A stretch of DNA of 64,000 nt from Lophium mytilinum (taxonomy: Eukaryota; Ascomycota; Dothideomycetes; Mytilinidiales; Mytilinidiaceae): positions 684,708 through 748,707 of the forward strand of contig MU004195.1 in the NCBI GenBank assembly GCA_010093605.1, written 5' to 3'. This document shows, piece after piece, positions 11,693 through 24,057 of the stretch. The notes below the pieces were generated by a model that made no database searches, was not told the DNA's origin, and was given only the letters and a program-made list of their open reading frames with translations. The translations under genes and the position numbers were made by a program. The first letter of the stretch is position 1. The number at the start of each line of letters is the position of its first letter.

Positions 11693-12981
11693 TTCGGTAC
11701 AGTAATCCCTTGTGTATGGCTTTATTTCTCTTGATCCATATTTCTCTTGATCCACGAAGCGGCCGCGGACATCCCAGCTTTTCTTAACGCTTTTTAGAAT
11801 CGACGGGCTAAGCTGCCCGTAGTTCCTAGTAATCACCCTTCAATGAAAACCCACGCAGGTTCGTAAACTTGATAAGAACTAATTTGTTGTTGAACCCAGT
11901 AATATCGAAAGTGAAAGGGTTTGAAAAGAAGGATATGGCTTACATCGAGGTACGCGACGAAGACTGAATTTTGACATAACAGCCTAGAATTCATAGAGGC
12001 AGTGTACGCGGAGGACATTTGACACTATGCAAATGGCAGTCGAGCTGCGATTGTCAGCATACGGTGTCTGTCTCATCGGTCAATAATCGGTGCTCACAAG
12101 CTACGGAGATTCCAGTTCTTCGCGTCTCACGCTCAGTACCCATCTCCGTCCCGTGTTTCAACCAACAAAATGCCTTGGGCGAGCATTTTGAGAGTTCGGC
12201 GCCAAGATCAGAAGCAGCTCTCAGCGCATGAAAGCTCATCAGCATGCCCTAAGAACTCACTCATTGAAGGCATGATTGCTCAACGCCGTGCAAACATGCT
12301 GCGGAGACTCACAATGAACCAAATAGCAAAGATATAGCAATTCGCACACGCAGCTAGGACCTAAGTATATTGCTTTCGAAGCGGGCAGCCGACCATGCCA
12401 TTCATATCGTTGGCTAGCATTTGCACCGTCGATATACTTTCAAACTCACCCAAACTATACCTGCGAGTCTTTCGGTTAATCTATTTTGTTCATCGCTTCT
12501 ACCCTTCGGTTCCATTCTATTTAACGAACGGTAAAGCATATATGAAACTCTCAAAGCCTGACTAAGAAGTACTAAAAGCATAGTTCAGATCCTGCACGTA
12601 ACTACTGGCAGGGTCTGATCATCGAAAGGTCTATGCATTGCATTGTCAAGACCCTTTATTCTACATCCTGGTGTGTTTAACAGGGCTGAGTGACAGCCAA
12701 CATAAATATGCTCACGGACCAAGACCTTACTTTGCATCTGTTGTCGAAAGGATACTATAAAGATCATTGGTTGATGCTAATATATGGAACGAAAGAAGAA
12801 GCCTCCCTACAACGAGGTACTTATCAAAGCTTTGCTTGGACATTTCAACCTGGATCCCACCATGACAGTGTGGGCGGGGAAGTTTGGCGATCAGGTGAAT
12901 GATCATTGAGCTCCGAGTATGAATGCATGGTGCCTGCAAAATCATTCACACTTCGAAACTCTCAAGCTGCTGGGATACCCC
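11693..12981. other. Spacer between array genes 1 and 2
   Basis: No gene can be supported. Open frames here are short and unlike the paralogues. I see no terminal repeats or transposon that would explain the duplication. Confidence 0.5.
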
Positions 12982-12990
12982 TATATAAAT
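12982..12990 (+). promoter_or_regulatory. TATA box of array gene 2
   Basis: TATATAAAT lies 141 bases before the chosen ATG at 13123, in the same position as in the sister genes. Because it lies inside the longer open frame that begins at 12919, it supports the internal ATG as the real start. Confidence 0.6.
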
Positions 12991-13122
12991 TACCTCGATC
13001 TCATGAATAGTCTTTACAAACCACAACACCTTCCACCACACCAGAAACACCAAACAAGCCACACCACCCAGTGTACCTCCAAAATCCACAAGCAATTCCC
13101 GTCTCATTTGCCAAACTGCAAA

Positions 13123-14454
13123 ATGTCCTGGGCGAGCATTGTCCGGAAGTCTCTCGAGGAATCAACGCCAGCATCGAGGCCACCAAATAGCTCGGCCAGC
13201 ATGGCCACTGCTATTCGAACTCCGGCAGCCCCAGGAACTACTCCTGTAGTTCCAAAACTGGTTCCTGCGGTTCCAAGAATCCTTTCCAAACAGGGTTGCT
13301 TTGCTCCAGCCGCTCCTGGGAAGGTTCGCGATTTGAACGACAACTCGACATCCTCCACTCCCGACACGCAATCAGTTCCTTCAACTAACGACTCGGAATC
13401 GTCAGCATCTTCGAGCCTTCCTGCTCCCGGAGTAAGCCTCCTGAACCGGAAGTGCAAATTCCCTCAACTCCATGACCAGATGGTTGGCTTGACGGACAAA
13501 GAAGCCATGCAGCATGCCCTAGAAATTAAATCGACTGAGAATGGGTCTACTGATATCGTCATCTGCGCCATCGACCTTGAGTGGCATGACGTCGAGCCAA
13601 GGGAGTTGACGGAAATTGGCCTTGCGATCCTCGATACTCGCGATTTCCACGGTCTAAAAGATGGACCGGGGGCGAATGGGGAGAATTTGATGAAGCAAGT
13701 ACAGTTCTATCATTACCGCATCAAGGAGCACGGCCACATGGAGAACAAATATTGCATCGGCCACCCTGAACGCTTTGAGTGGGGTACTACGATGTGGGTC
13801 AGCAAGGAAGAAGCCAAGGACATGATTATCAAGTACTTCACCCTTCGCACTAATGAGGCGGACAAGACGTCCGACCTACGACCCGTCCTCTTCCTGGGCC
13901 ATGCGATTGGAAATGACGAGAAAGAGATCAAGAAAGGCCTCGGCTTGGACATGGCTGACCTCGGAACCATTGTCAAGACTGTGGACACACAGGTGATAGC
14001 TAGGAACTTAGGCCTTGGTCCGCGTCGTGGCAGGAGAACCATTGGCCTCGAGAGTCTCTGCAACAAGTTCAAGATCAACCCTACGGAACTCCATAATGCA
14101 GGGAATGACATTGCATATTCTATGCTCTGCGCCCTCTTGATGGGTTACAAGGACTATGAGGTCAATGAACTCAGGGAGATCGACGATTACGACGAGATAC
14201 TCACATTGGCCACATCGAAAGTCAAGGAGGAGAAGGAGAAAATGACCCAACTAATCCACCGGATCAAGGAAATGGGGCGCTTGCAGAAGCAGCCGACCTA
14301 CGGTGTTCGCAGATACTGCATTCGGTGCAGCGCCGAAGGCCACTTCCACGTCAACTGCCGCGAACGCGTTCGATGCCAGAAGTGCGAGAAGGCCAAGCAG
14401 CCATGGCGTACGGTATTCAGCCACCAGACTGATCGGTGCCTACGATATTACTGA
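13123..14454 (+). CDS. Gfd2/YDR514C-like DEDDh nuclease, zinc knuckle (array 2)
   Basis: The protein has 443 residues and no intron. The frame is open from 12919, but the start MSWASIVRKSLEE is chosen because it follows the conserved TATA box and a CA-rich leader like those of the paralogues. Residues 1-110 form a Ser/Pro/Ala-rich disordered extension absent from array gene 1. The nuclease fold then shows exo I IDLEWHD (D151, E153), exo II LGHAIGNDEKEI (D265) and exo III HNAGND (H324, D329). A charged linker precedes the zinc knuckle C399-X2-C402-X4-H407-X4-C412 and the following Cys pair (CQKC). All catalytic acids are kept, so this copy looks active. Its MSWASIVRKS start differs from the other copies. 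Confidence 0.82.
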   Translation: MSWASIVRKSLEESTPASRPPNSSASMATAIRTPAAPGTTPVVPKLVPAVPRILSKQGCFAPAAPGKVRDLNDNSTSSTPDTQSVPSTNDSESSASSSLPAPGVSLLNRKCKFPQLHDQMVGLTDKEAMQHALEIKSTENGSTDIVICAIDLEWHDVEPRELTEIGLAILDTRDFHGLKDGPGANGENLMKQVQFYHYRIKEHGHMENKYCIGHPERFEWGTTMWVSKEEAKDMIIKYFTLRTNEADKTSDLRPVLFLGHAIGNDEKEIKKGLGLDMADLGTIVKTVDTQVIARNLGLGPRRGRRTIGLESLCNKFKINPTELHNAGNDIAYSMLCALLMGYKDYEVNELREIDDYDEILTLATSKVKEEKEKMTQLIHRIKEMGRLQKQPTYGVRRYCIRCSAEGHFHVNCRERVRCQKCEKAKQPWRTVFSHQTDRCLRYY

Positions 14455-15013
14455 TTCTCCTGTTGCTGCCTGGTATAGACAGTCATTCCTCAAGAAGGGC
14501 ATTTGGTAGCCGGCGTTCGATATTTTGAAGTATTGACAAGATCATGTCTTCGAAGAGCGATACCTTAGAGATTTAATCAGTACAAAGAGATGAGGCCGTG
14601 GCTTTGATTCCGAAACAATCCTCCCGTGGTGAGCTGCAGTGATGTTATGAATAAACCAAGATTTCAGCTACAGCTGAAGCCTCTGAGAAACTGACTTAGC
14701 AGCATCTGTAAGGTGCAATCAATGAACGTGATGGCAAAGCATCTCGAAAGTTTGTTTTAGATCTTGAGGACGTAGGCTAGCATTGCCCTGTTTCTCGCCT
14801 TGTCAGAGCACTTTGTCTGGCCATCCATGGTTTGCTCGTGGATGGAGGTACATGTACATAAAAGAACCGGGCGGCGTCCAACATCGAGCTGCTCGGCGAC
14901 CTGTCAGTCTGTATTCACCTGAAAACGTTGCATATCAAAGTGAACGCTCACAATGTCTGCCATCCACCACCCCGTCCACGTTATAGATTCACTTCGAGGG
15001 GCCATTCTGGGGA
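14455..15013. other. Spacer between array genes 2 and 3
   Basis: No gene seen. Short unrelated open frames only. The last part carries the promoter of the third copy. Confidence 0.5.
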
Positions 15014-15022
15014 TATATAAAT
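15014..15022 (+). promoter_or_regulatory. TATA box of array gene 3
   Basis: TATATAAAT followed by CAGCTCGA lies 136 bases before the ATG at 15150. The promoter word survives although the gene behind it is broken. Confidence 0.55.
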
Positions 15023-15149
15023 CAGCTCGAACTTTGCGATGTATAACTCACCACAACTTTTCCAAACCACCAAACCCACCTCCACCATACTCACAAGATT
15101 CTGGCAACCCTCTCTTTCAACCACAATTCCCACTTCATCTTCCGAGAAC

Positions 15150-16046
15150 ATGGCTGAGTGGGAGATCGTTACCAGGAAGCGCCGGCGCCCACAACAGCAG
15201 AAGCCAGCCATGGAGCAAGCCACGGAGCAAGCCACGGAGCCAACCAAGGAAGAAGTATTCTCCTTCTCGAAGATGGACCCTGACAGTTTCCATCATTACA
15301 TGGTATGGGATAAAGAGGACCCATCGGTGGATCCAAACTCGAAGTTTCCCGAACTGTTGCGCAAGATGACAAAACTCAGTGACATCGGGGCTCTCCGTTA
15401 CGCCATAGATTCTGGAGAAGATATGTTCATCAATGCCATCGATCTGGAATGGCACACTAGGCTTCCACACGATCTGATCGAGGTTGGCCTGGCAGTGCTC
15501 GACAGCCGCGACATTCGAGGCATGGCACCGGGCCGTAACGCAGAGAATTGGATGAAGAAGGCTTAAGTCTATCACTTCCGTATAGAGAAAGCAGGCCATC
15601 TCCCCAATACCCTCGCGAACTCGGAAGCCTTCAATTGGGGAAAGACGGTGTGGCTAAGCAAGAAAGACACCAAGGAGGCACTCATCCAGTGCTTTTCTTG
15701 GCCAGTGGACGATAGCCAGGGTGCCGATTTGCAGAAAGGCGAGAACGTCAAGCTAAGCCCCGTTCTCTTCCTTGGGCATGCCGTCGGCAACAATACAAAG
15801 GAGCTAAAGAAAGCTCTGGACCTTGACCTAGAGATTCTGGGTACCATTATCAAGACTGTAGATACCCAACAGATGGCCGAGACCATGGGAATCGGGCCAA
15901 AGCGACGTTCACGCCGGGTCATCGAGCTTCGTGATCTCTGCTGGGAATCTGAAGTCTACCCGAAGAATCTCCATAACGCCGGGAACGATATAGGATGCAT
16001 GGTAGGGGTTGATTTGATTTCGAGCGCCTTGGCTTTTGATGCATAG
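15150..16046 (+). pseudogene. Decayed Gfd2/YDR514C-like nuclease (array 3)
   Basis: The frame starts MAEWEIVTRKRRRPQQQ, with a repeated EQAT segment, and aligns with the sister proteins. It is interrupted by an in-frame TAA at 15564-15566, where array gene 2 has Gln (QVQFYHYRI against stop-VYHFRI); a CAA to TAA change explains it. The frame then resumes without a shift to HNAGNDIG, but about 10 residues are missing around ANSEAFNWG. The exo II aspartate is Asn (LGHAVGNNTKEL), and the protein ends before the zinc knuckle. Exo I (IDLEWH) and exo III are intact. Most likely this is a recent pseudogene; stop read-through, or use as a 138-residue fragment, cannot be excluded. Confidence 0.75.
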
Positions 16047-16743
16047 TATGGGTTGGGTCATTTTTGCGGATTCACGTGTACTCACGGTTTCCTTCAGCAC
16101 CTCATTTATACGACAAACGAGATGGCTTTGCTTATAGTTATCGACATAGCAAGAAGGCGCTTTTTGGCCGTAGTCCAAACACCCGGAAAACTGGGAGCTA
16201 TGTCCCTCAAAATTCCCGGTTATCTTTGCGGGTTACGAATTACGACCTTCAGATAATCAGAAAATCAACTTTTGAATGAACACGAGCCCCCATGATGCAA
16301 ATGAAAGTGCCATGAGGTTACTGACAGGGATCTGTTCCCCAGAACCGTTTTTGTGCCCATGCTTGTACGTCCCCACCCGGAGTGAACAAGTTCGTTCAGT
16401 GCTCACTGCGGCGGTGTCGTTCGAGGCAGTCTCAGCGCAGTATTTTCCTCCGTCCGTCCTCGCCATCTCCACGCGTAGGCGGCAGCAGGGCAGTCCATCG
16501 GCAACCGACCTCGGCGTCTGGGGGCCTTTTCCGTGTTCGGCGCCACCAGGTGCTCGGTCTGACGGGAACTTTGGTCCTGGGCTTGGCCTGTGCCGAAAGT
16601 AGCTTTCCAACCTCAACCTCGAGCTCCCGCCTGTCCCTAGGTCCTCTCCTCCATCCGCGCAATTGTGCTCTTCACCATCTCTCTACTCCGGCGCGCTCCT
16701 CACTCCCTCGTAGCATCCTCCACGTTCCTCACGTTCCTGCGCA
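16047..16743. other. Intergenic, upstream of adenylate kinase
   Basis: No gene seen. It holds the 3' remains of array copy 3 and the pyrimidine-rich leader of the adenylate kinase gene. Confidence 0.5.
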
Positions 16744-17759
<1,016 letters not shown>

Positions 17760-18240
17760 GTCATTATGTAGCGGGTGGAGCGAGCGGCGAGACGGGGTTT
17801 GGAAGCTTGTATCAAGGTGGGCGGTTGGGTGCATTGCCTTCTAGTAGCGCATATCCAGGATGGGGCGAGCAAAAGTTCTATCTATCTCGAATCGCGCCTT
17901 GGTGAAGGGTGTGCACATAGGTAATGATACGCGTCCTGTACTTGTAAAATGAATGGGCTGGCATTTGGGTCTCCTTGTGTAACTTTCTCTCGGGTGTCAT
18001 TTTTCGTCTAGAGATGCGACAAGGAAAACATGATGATGCTCGTGCTGGAGGCGGCTCGACTTGAGGAAACCTCTCTAGTTTCACCGCGGGAATGCCAGTT
18101 GCTCCTTCCTCCATGTTTACTTCTGGCACGTGACCTAATATTCCCGACGTCAACTCGCACATTCCCTCAATCTTCCTCTCGATACGCAGCTTTATAATCT
18201 CTGTCGCTAGATCTTCTTCCACTGCTCAAATTCAGTTGCC
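17760..18240. other. Intergenic, no gene seen
   Basis: This is the 3' flank of the kinase gene and the putative promoter of the next gene. A short open frame on the minus strand has no recognisable content. Confidence 0.5.
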
Positions 18241-19590
18241 ATGGCCGCTGCTGTCCGTCTGCCTAGCCAAACCAACCACAAACTCGTCGGCCTCGGCATC
18301 ACCTCTTCTCCACCCCCGAAGGTAATTCAAACCACCTCTCTTAACACACGCAACTCATCAAAGTCTAGGCGCGTCCCCTTCAACCCATCCACAATCGATC
18401 GCCTCGCGATCCTCGTGGCTACGTCAGTCCTGGACAAGAGTAAGAATTCTCCCTCTGTGTGCTGCCCCCTCCCTCTGTGTACTGCCTCCCCCCCTGTGTG
18501 CTGCCTCTCCCCTCTGTGCGCGGTCTCGTCATGAGCCCGTTACTACTAGTCTGCCATTGATTGAGGTTATCGGTAAGTGGCCGAAACAATGGACTAAAGG
18601 TGCCAACCTTTGACCAACCTGTTACCTCTTCAGTGCATCAAACGTCAAGTAAGGTGACGCTGGTGTCATACTCTTTCACCACTTCCTCTAACCTCGAGCT
18701 TACCTACACATAGCAGGCGTCTCGATCGCCGAAACCGCCGCTCTAGCATACCGATTCGGACCACTACACCACACAAACCCCGCTCCACACTGCCGCGCAC
18801 AATGATCACTCCAGCAACCCCAGAACTCGTCAAGCGCTCGCCCACTCCCTCGAACCACTACAGGCTTCCGCCCACTCCACCTCCAAAAGACAACATGCTT
18901 TCCACCACCTCAGTAAAGAGCACCATCCGCCACGTTCCCTCCACCGACTCCTTCCACACCAGCATCACCCGCGCCTTTGACGAAGTCGACGGTACTCTCC
19001 CTAGCGATTCCATCGCCAGCACCAGCGCGACCACGAACAACAACATTCCCCCGCATCGCACTGCCTCCCTCTCGTCCATCCGTCCTGTCAGCGCCATCAA
19101 GCCCCACGAATCTGACTACAACTACAAGTACCCCGAGGCCAAGGCACTGCCGCCTTCCCACATGCCAAAGTCGTGGAACGCCCAGCATGACCGCTATATC
19201 TGCGTGGCTGACGCCAGGGGTGATACGCTCGGCGAAATTGCGCAGGCACTGCGCGTCAAGTTTCCAGATATCGGCATGCCAATCAGTATGGGGTTAGTGG
19301 ACAAGCGGCTGAGGACGCTGGACATGCGGCATGAGGGGTATTGGAAGGAGGGGCTGGGAACGGCAGAGGAGGGGGAGAGTGGATACGAGTCTGGCGTGAG
19401 TAGCGTAGCTGCTAAGCTGAACGGTGGCACTGGAGAGAAGGGAAAGGAGAGGGCTTCGGATGATAGGAGCGGTAGCTGTGGCAGTGAAGGAAAGCGGAGG
19501 AGCTCAGGGCTGCCAGTTCCTGTTGGTTCGAAGGTTGCGAGGAGGAGTCTTCCCCCCCGAGCGTCTTTGTCTTCTGACAGGAAGAATTGA
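18241..19590 (+). CDS. Unknown Myb-like fungal protein, about 347 aa; 5' model uncertain
   Basis: The firm part is the open frame from 18714 to 19590 (first internal ATG at 18802). A model with exons 18241-18321, 18369-18439, 18634-18648 and 18714-19590 keeps phase throughout and starts MAAAVRLPSQTNHK, but its 15-base exon is weak evidence. The N-terminal half is basic and Pro/Ser/Thr-rich (LPPTPPPK). A globular block (about SWNAQHDRYICVADARGD to KRLRTLDMR) looks like the degenerate Myb/SANT-type helix set seen in many fungal proteins of unknown role. The C-terminus is disordered, Gly/Ser/Lys-rich. It may bind DNA or a nuclear partner; the function is not known. Confidence 0.6.
18450..18528. 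repeat. C/T-rich minisatellite in an intron
   Basis: There are three to four imperfect copies of a roughly 22-base unit (CCCTCTGTGTGCTGCCTCCC type). In the spliced model they fall inside intron 2 of the Myb-like gene. They may be a degenerate polypyrimidine tract that expanded. Confidence 0.7.
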
Positions 19591-21110
19591 GGGTCGGATG
19601 GGACTATCGCTTACGAGAGAGCTGACACTATCTGACATGGCTCAGTAAAATGGCATGAACGCCAACCGATCATGGTGGATTTGAGTTGTCTTCATCTTGG
19701 AGCTTACGGAGCTGTCCATGATATTTTGGGCCTCATGGACGATGTGGGGCTGGCAAAAGCTTTACCCATGTGAGGGTCACATTGGGCAAAAGGGTTTTGC
19801 TCAAAATGGAACATGAGTGTTTCATACTTTCCCTTCTGATTGTTTATAGAGAAATTGAAGTTCATCACAGTGTATTCCCCTTGAAACTGGAAGTGAGGAG
19901 GTTCTGAAAGGGCACGGTGTCTAAATTCACTTGATATTATCCATGATGATGATACACCCTTACAGTCTACTCAGCAGGTAAGCTCACCGTTAGTATAATT
20001 ACTTCGTAATTTACAAGATCTAAGAGAGGAAACCGCATTTGAGAACCCGGATCATTGACGTATCCCAAGTAGCTTTAACTCTTCTTGCGATGCATTAGTA
20101 CGCTATTGAATGATAAAACAATCGTTACGCCGCGGAACATCATCGCTGCATATACGAGCGCAATAAGGAATTTCAGTGCTCCGAAAGCTCCTCAGTGCTG
20201 ATGTATTATTTGAGGGTAAACGTTGAGTATACCTCTATCCAGCCTATCAGAGCTCAGGCTGTGATGGTGCCAAGCACGCTAAGATCCGATCGACTTGCTG
20301 CAACCCTTGGACCAACTCTCCTCCCTTTCATTTAATCGAGCGGAACCTCAACTCAACCCTGCGAGTTAGACACGCCTATTCCTCGCGTCTTTCACACTCC
20401 TTGGATTATCTCTTCTTTCACTTATCTCGCTCTCGTCCTGATCATACGGCACGTGGTGGTAGCCCTGCGGCCTTTGGTGTTGCTCTCAACAGAGGTCAAG
20501 CCACGAACCCAAACAAAACTACAGAAGCGACGTACTATGGCCTTCCGTACTAGCTGAGCTCTCCGAGATACTGCTGCTGTCACGGATACGTCTTATTGAC
20601 GCGATTTCGAGCGATTTCATTTCACTATTATCACCTCACTTATCTTGCACATTCCGCCGAGACTTGGTACCCCTACCCTCTCGGACACATTTGTTTCCCT
20701 ACCTCAGCCCAGTATACGAACGCTCTGGAATATGGGTTGCTATTAATGCTGTAAGTTGACTTTTTGATATAAATTGCGTGCATGTTGTTTCTGTTCGATA
20801 ATTCCACTGCCCTTTGGCCTTTTCACTTTGTCAAGATATCTCCTTCTGTCCGTAATACATTAACTCCTCTTCTATCACTACTATGGCCAGTCAAAGACGG
20901 CTCGTACAATAGTTCATCCAATTGGGCATGAGTTTGATGCTCGTTGTATGCTCAAAACGCACCACGAGACCGCGGTTCTAGTACATTTATCGCACTTGAT
21001 TATTGTTTATCTCAACAAGTACCTAAAGCTAATTGAATGCAGCCCAATATTTGGTCCTGATTCCTGATTGAAGTGCATAGACGCTCAGCGAGACTGCTGA
21101 CTCCGTCTCG
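19591..21110. other. Gene-free stretch and HDA1 leader
   Basis: No coding region seen. The second half (from about 20300) is pyrimidine-rich like a promoter and 5' leader. A strong donor GTAAGT at 20751 and an acceptor TGAATGCAG ending at 21042, with GCTAATT before it, suggest an intron of about 290 bases in the HDA1 5' untranslated region. Confidence 0.45.
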
Positions 21111-24057
21111 ATGGATGACCCAGATTTCCTCATGGGTGATGACACTGTCATAGGGTCGACCGAGCTGAACGGCGATGCTCAGACCGTTGACCCTTCCGTG
21201 CTTGTCATGGACACTTCTACACATGAAACGTCGCCAAGAAAGGAAGACCTGCCGATTCTTTCGTACCAAAATCTTGCAACAGCATCGTCTCCTCCAAATA
21301 TGCTTGCAGATCATGACTTGGTTCAGCACGATGAGCTCATGTATTCTACGGATCCATCCTCGTCTCCTCCTCAGGCAACAAGCGAAGAATCGCCAGAGAC
21401 TACCGCGCCAATGGAAGTTCAAGTGCTTGTTAATGCCCCGCCACCACCACGATCCTCCGCTTTGCCACGATCAACTCTTCGGTCGGGTTTGGTTTTTGAT
21501 GCTCGCATGAAGCTGCACATGGAACCCGAAGCAGGTGATCATCCCGAGAAGCCCCAGCGAATCCAAGCCATTTGGGACACTCTATACAGGGCTGGTCTGG
21601 TGCAGCAGTTTGGAAACCCTGTTGAAAGCCCGGACAGACTCTGGAACATTGAAGCCAGGGCTGCTGTAAAAGCAGAAGTGACTACAGTACATTCTAAGGA
21701 ACACTGGAAATTTATTAGGAGCTTACAGGGTAAGCGATGAGCTTCTCGACAATGTATACGAAGTACTAATGAAGCGATAGGCAGGACGATGCAGGAGTTG
21801 AAGGACATGGGCGATGCGCGTGACTCGATATATTTCAACTTACAAACTCTTGACTCCGCCACCGTCGCCGCTGGCGGCGCTATCGAAGCCTGCAAATTAG
21901 TTGCTCTCGACAAGCTGAAGAACGCAATTGCGTTGATTCGACCTCCAGGTCATCACGCGGAGCAATCTGAACCATCGGGCTTCTGCATCTTCAATAACGT
22001 TGCTATTGCTGCCAAGGTCTGCCAGACACAGCTTCCCGAGTTTTGTCGTAAAGTAATGATTCTGGATTGGGACGTGCATCACGGCAATGGCATTCAGCAT
22101 GCCTTCTACGATAATCCAAACGTGCTTTACATATCGTTACACGTCTACAAGAACGGCATGTTCTATCCCAATGGACCGGATGGCGATCACCTTCATTGCG
22201 GAGAGGGTGCTGGCGAAGGCAGGAATGTGAACATCCCTTGGATCGACCATGGGATGGGCGACCATGACTACCTCTACGCATTTGAAGAAATCGTCATACC
22301 GATCGCCAGGGAATTCAACCCGGACCTGGTCATTGTGGCCGCTGGATTTGATGCGGCCGAGGGTGATGAGCTCGGAGGTTGCCACGTATCTCCGCCCGGA
22401 TACGCGCATATGACGCACAAATTAATGGAATTAGCAGAGGGTAGGGTAGCCGTGTGCCTCGAGGGTGGTTACAACCTTGACTCCATCTCGAAATCTGCGT
22501 TGGCGGTGACAAAAACTCTCATGGGAGAACCGCCGGATCGCCTTCCCGGACAGGATGAGGATGCATTTGATACAGCTCCCCAATCAAATGCATCTAAGTT
22601 GGGGGCCGCCACTGTGGAACTAGTCAAGAAACAGCAAGCAAAGTGGTGGCATTGCATGCGTCAAAAGCAACCACCTGGGCCAAGGCTGACCCCGCAGAGT
22701 GTTCAGATGCACGATCTTGTCAAATCATGGCGAAACATGTTGTTCGATAGGGAATATGGCATGCAAACAATGGCCATTGATCGGAACGTCCTCCACGAGT
22801 GTTTTGAAGATAACGTGCTAGTCTCGTAAGTCATCTGAATATTATCCATAAGGACAGACAGGACAGCTGCTAATATGACCCAGGGACAACTTCTTCGAGC
22901 CAGTCTCAAGGCCGCTCTTAGTGATTTTCCATGATCCGCCAGGCTACGACGTCGTTAACGACCCAACGAATGAGGTTCTCCAGAACGAACTGCACAACTC
23001 TTGGCTGGTAAGTCACGAGTGCAGAGATGTGCTGAAAATCCCGCTGACTGTAAACCACAAGACTGATGGTACTAAGTCTTATGTTGATTGGGCCCATAAA
23101 CACGACTTCGCCATTGCCGACATCAACATCCCAAAGGTAATGGAAGACTGGCCGGTAGGTTCGCCGTTTCCTAGATTGCACACGAAGCGTTGACTTTTGA
23201 TCAGGATCCGGGCGATACGAGTGAAAGAGCTCGCTCTGTGCTACGAGAAGATAGGGGCGACTATCAACCAGCTCGACCGCTGGAAGATAGAGCGATCGCG
23301 ACTCGTGAGATCGCCAAGTACTTGTGGGAGAACTTTATTGAGTATGAAGCGCCGTCCGGTTTCGAAGAAGTGATACTGACAGACGATTAGGATAGGAGAG
23401 TTTAGTGATGTCTTCATGATGGGAATTGGGGATGCATCATCAGGGCTGGTTGAGTTCCTTGGTACCCAAGGTAGACCCTCTCATGCCCAATTTTAATGCA
23501 TCTAGACATAGCTAACCAGACATCTTACAGAATCCGTCAACGCAGACGAAAGCCCCCTCCGCCACGTCTTCACCTTTCTCGCCGAAAGCCCTCTGCGCTC
23601 CATCAAACGCGCAACAGACGACTACATCGGCACATGGTACTACAACGTAAGCACCCTCTTCCCCACCACCCAACCAAACCCCCACTAACCTCACCTCTCT
23701 CCCCAGCACTCCCACGTCTACATCAACCACAAGCACCACGTGTGGCAGTACCAACGCATGCGCAAGCTGCGCAAGAAGTACGGCAAGACGATCCAATCGC
23801 AGTTCGAGACCATCGGGCAGATGCTCGAGGAGGCCCGCGACAACGTCATCCGCATCCTGCTCGAGGAGACCGAGGACTGGCGCGCGGAGCAGAAGCAGCT
23901 GCTGAAGCTGAAGTCGGCGCCGGCGGCGCTAAGGCTGGAGGAGCGCGATATGCGGGCGAGTAGTGCGCCGGGTGCGGTTAGGAGCCCTGGGATGCCACCG
24001 ATTGGGATGTTTTCGGTGACGAGCCCGAGCCCGAGGAGTCCGGCGAAGAGGGCGTGA
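21111..24057 (+). CDS. HDA1: Class II histone deacetylase Hda1 with Arb2 domain, 867 aa
   Basis: Seven exons: 21111-21729, 21781-22825, 22884-23154, 23205-23341, 23406-23470, 23531-23646 and 23707-24057. All phases fit; the fourth intron uses donor GTATGA inside the codon after FI. Residues 1-125 are disordered. The deacetylase domain has the active site RPPGHHAEQ (His264-His265), zinc ligands D304 and H306 in DWDVHHGNG, and D397 in AAGFDAAEGD. A connector leads to an Arb2 domain (from PLLVIFHDPPGY to VFMMGIGDASSG and AESPLRSIK), then a basic coiled tail (QYQRMRKLRKKYG). Hda1 removes acetyl groups from H3/H2B and acts in repression and, in fungi, secondary-metabolite control. All catalytic residues are present. 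Confidence 0.95.

Noticed and set aside
12919-13122. 68-codon N-terminal extension of array gene 2
   Set aside because: It contains the TATA box shared with the paralogues, so it is promoter and leader.
23342-23405. Apparent early stop of HDA1 after the Arb2 region
   Set aside because: A 64-base intron with a GTATGA donor restores the conserved VFMMGIGDA motif in frame.
23496-23963. 155-codon His/Arg/Pro-rich frame
   Set aside because: Wrong-frame shadow of HDA1 exons 6 and 7.
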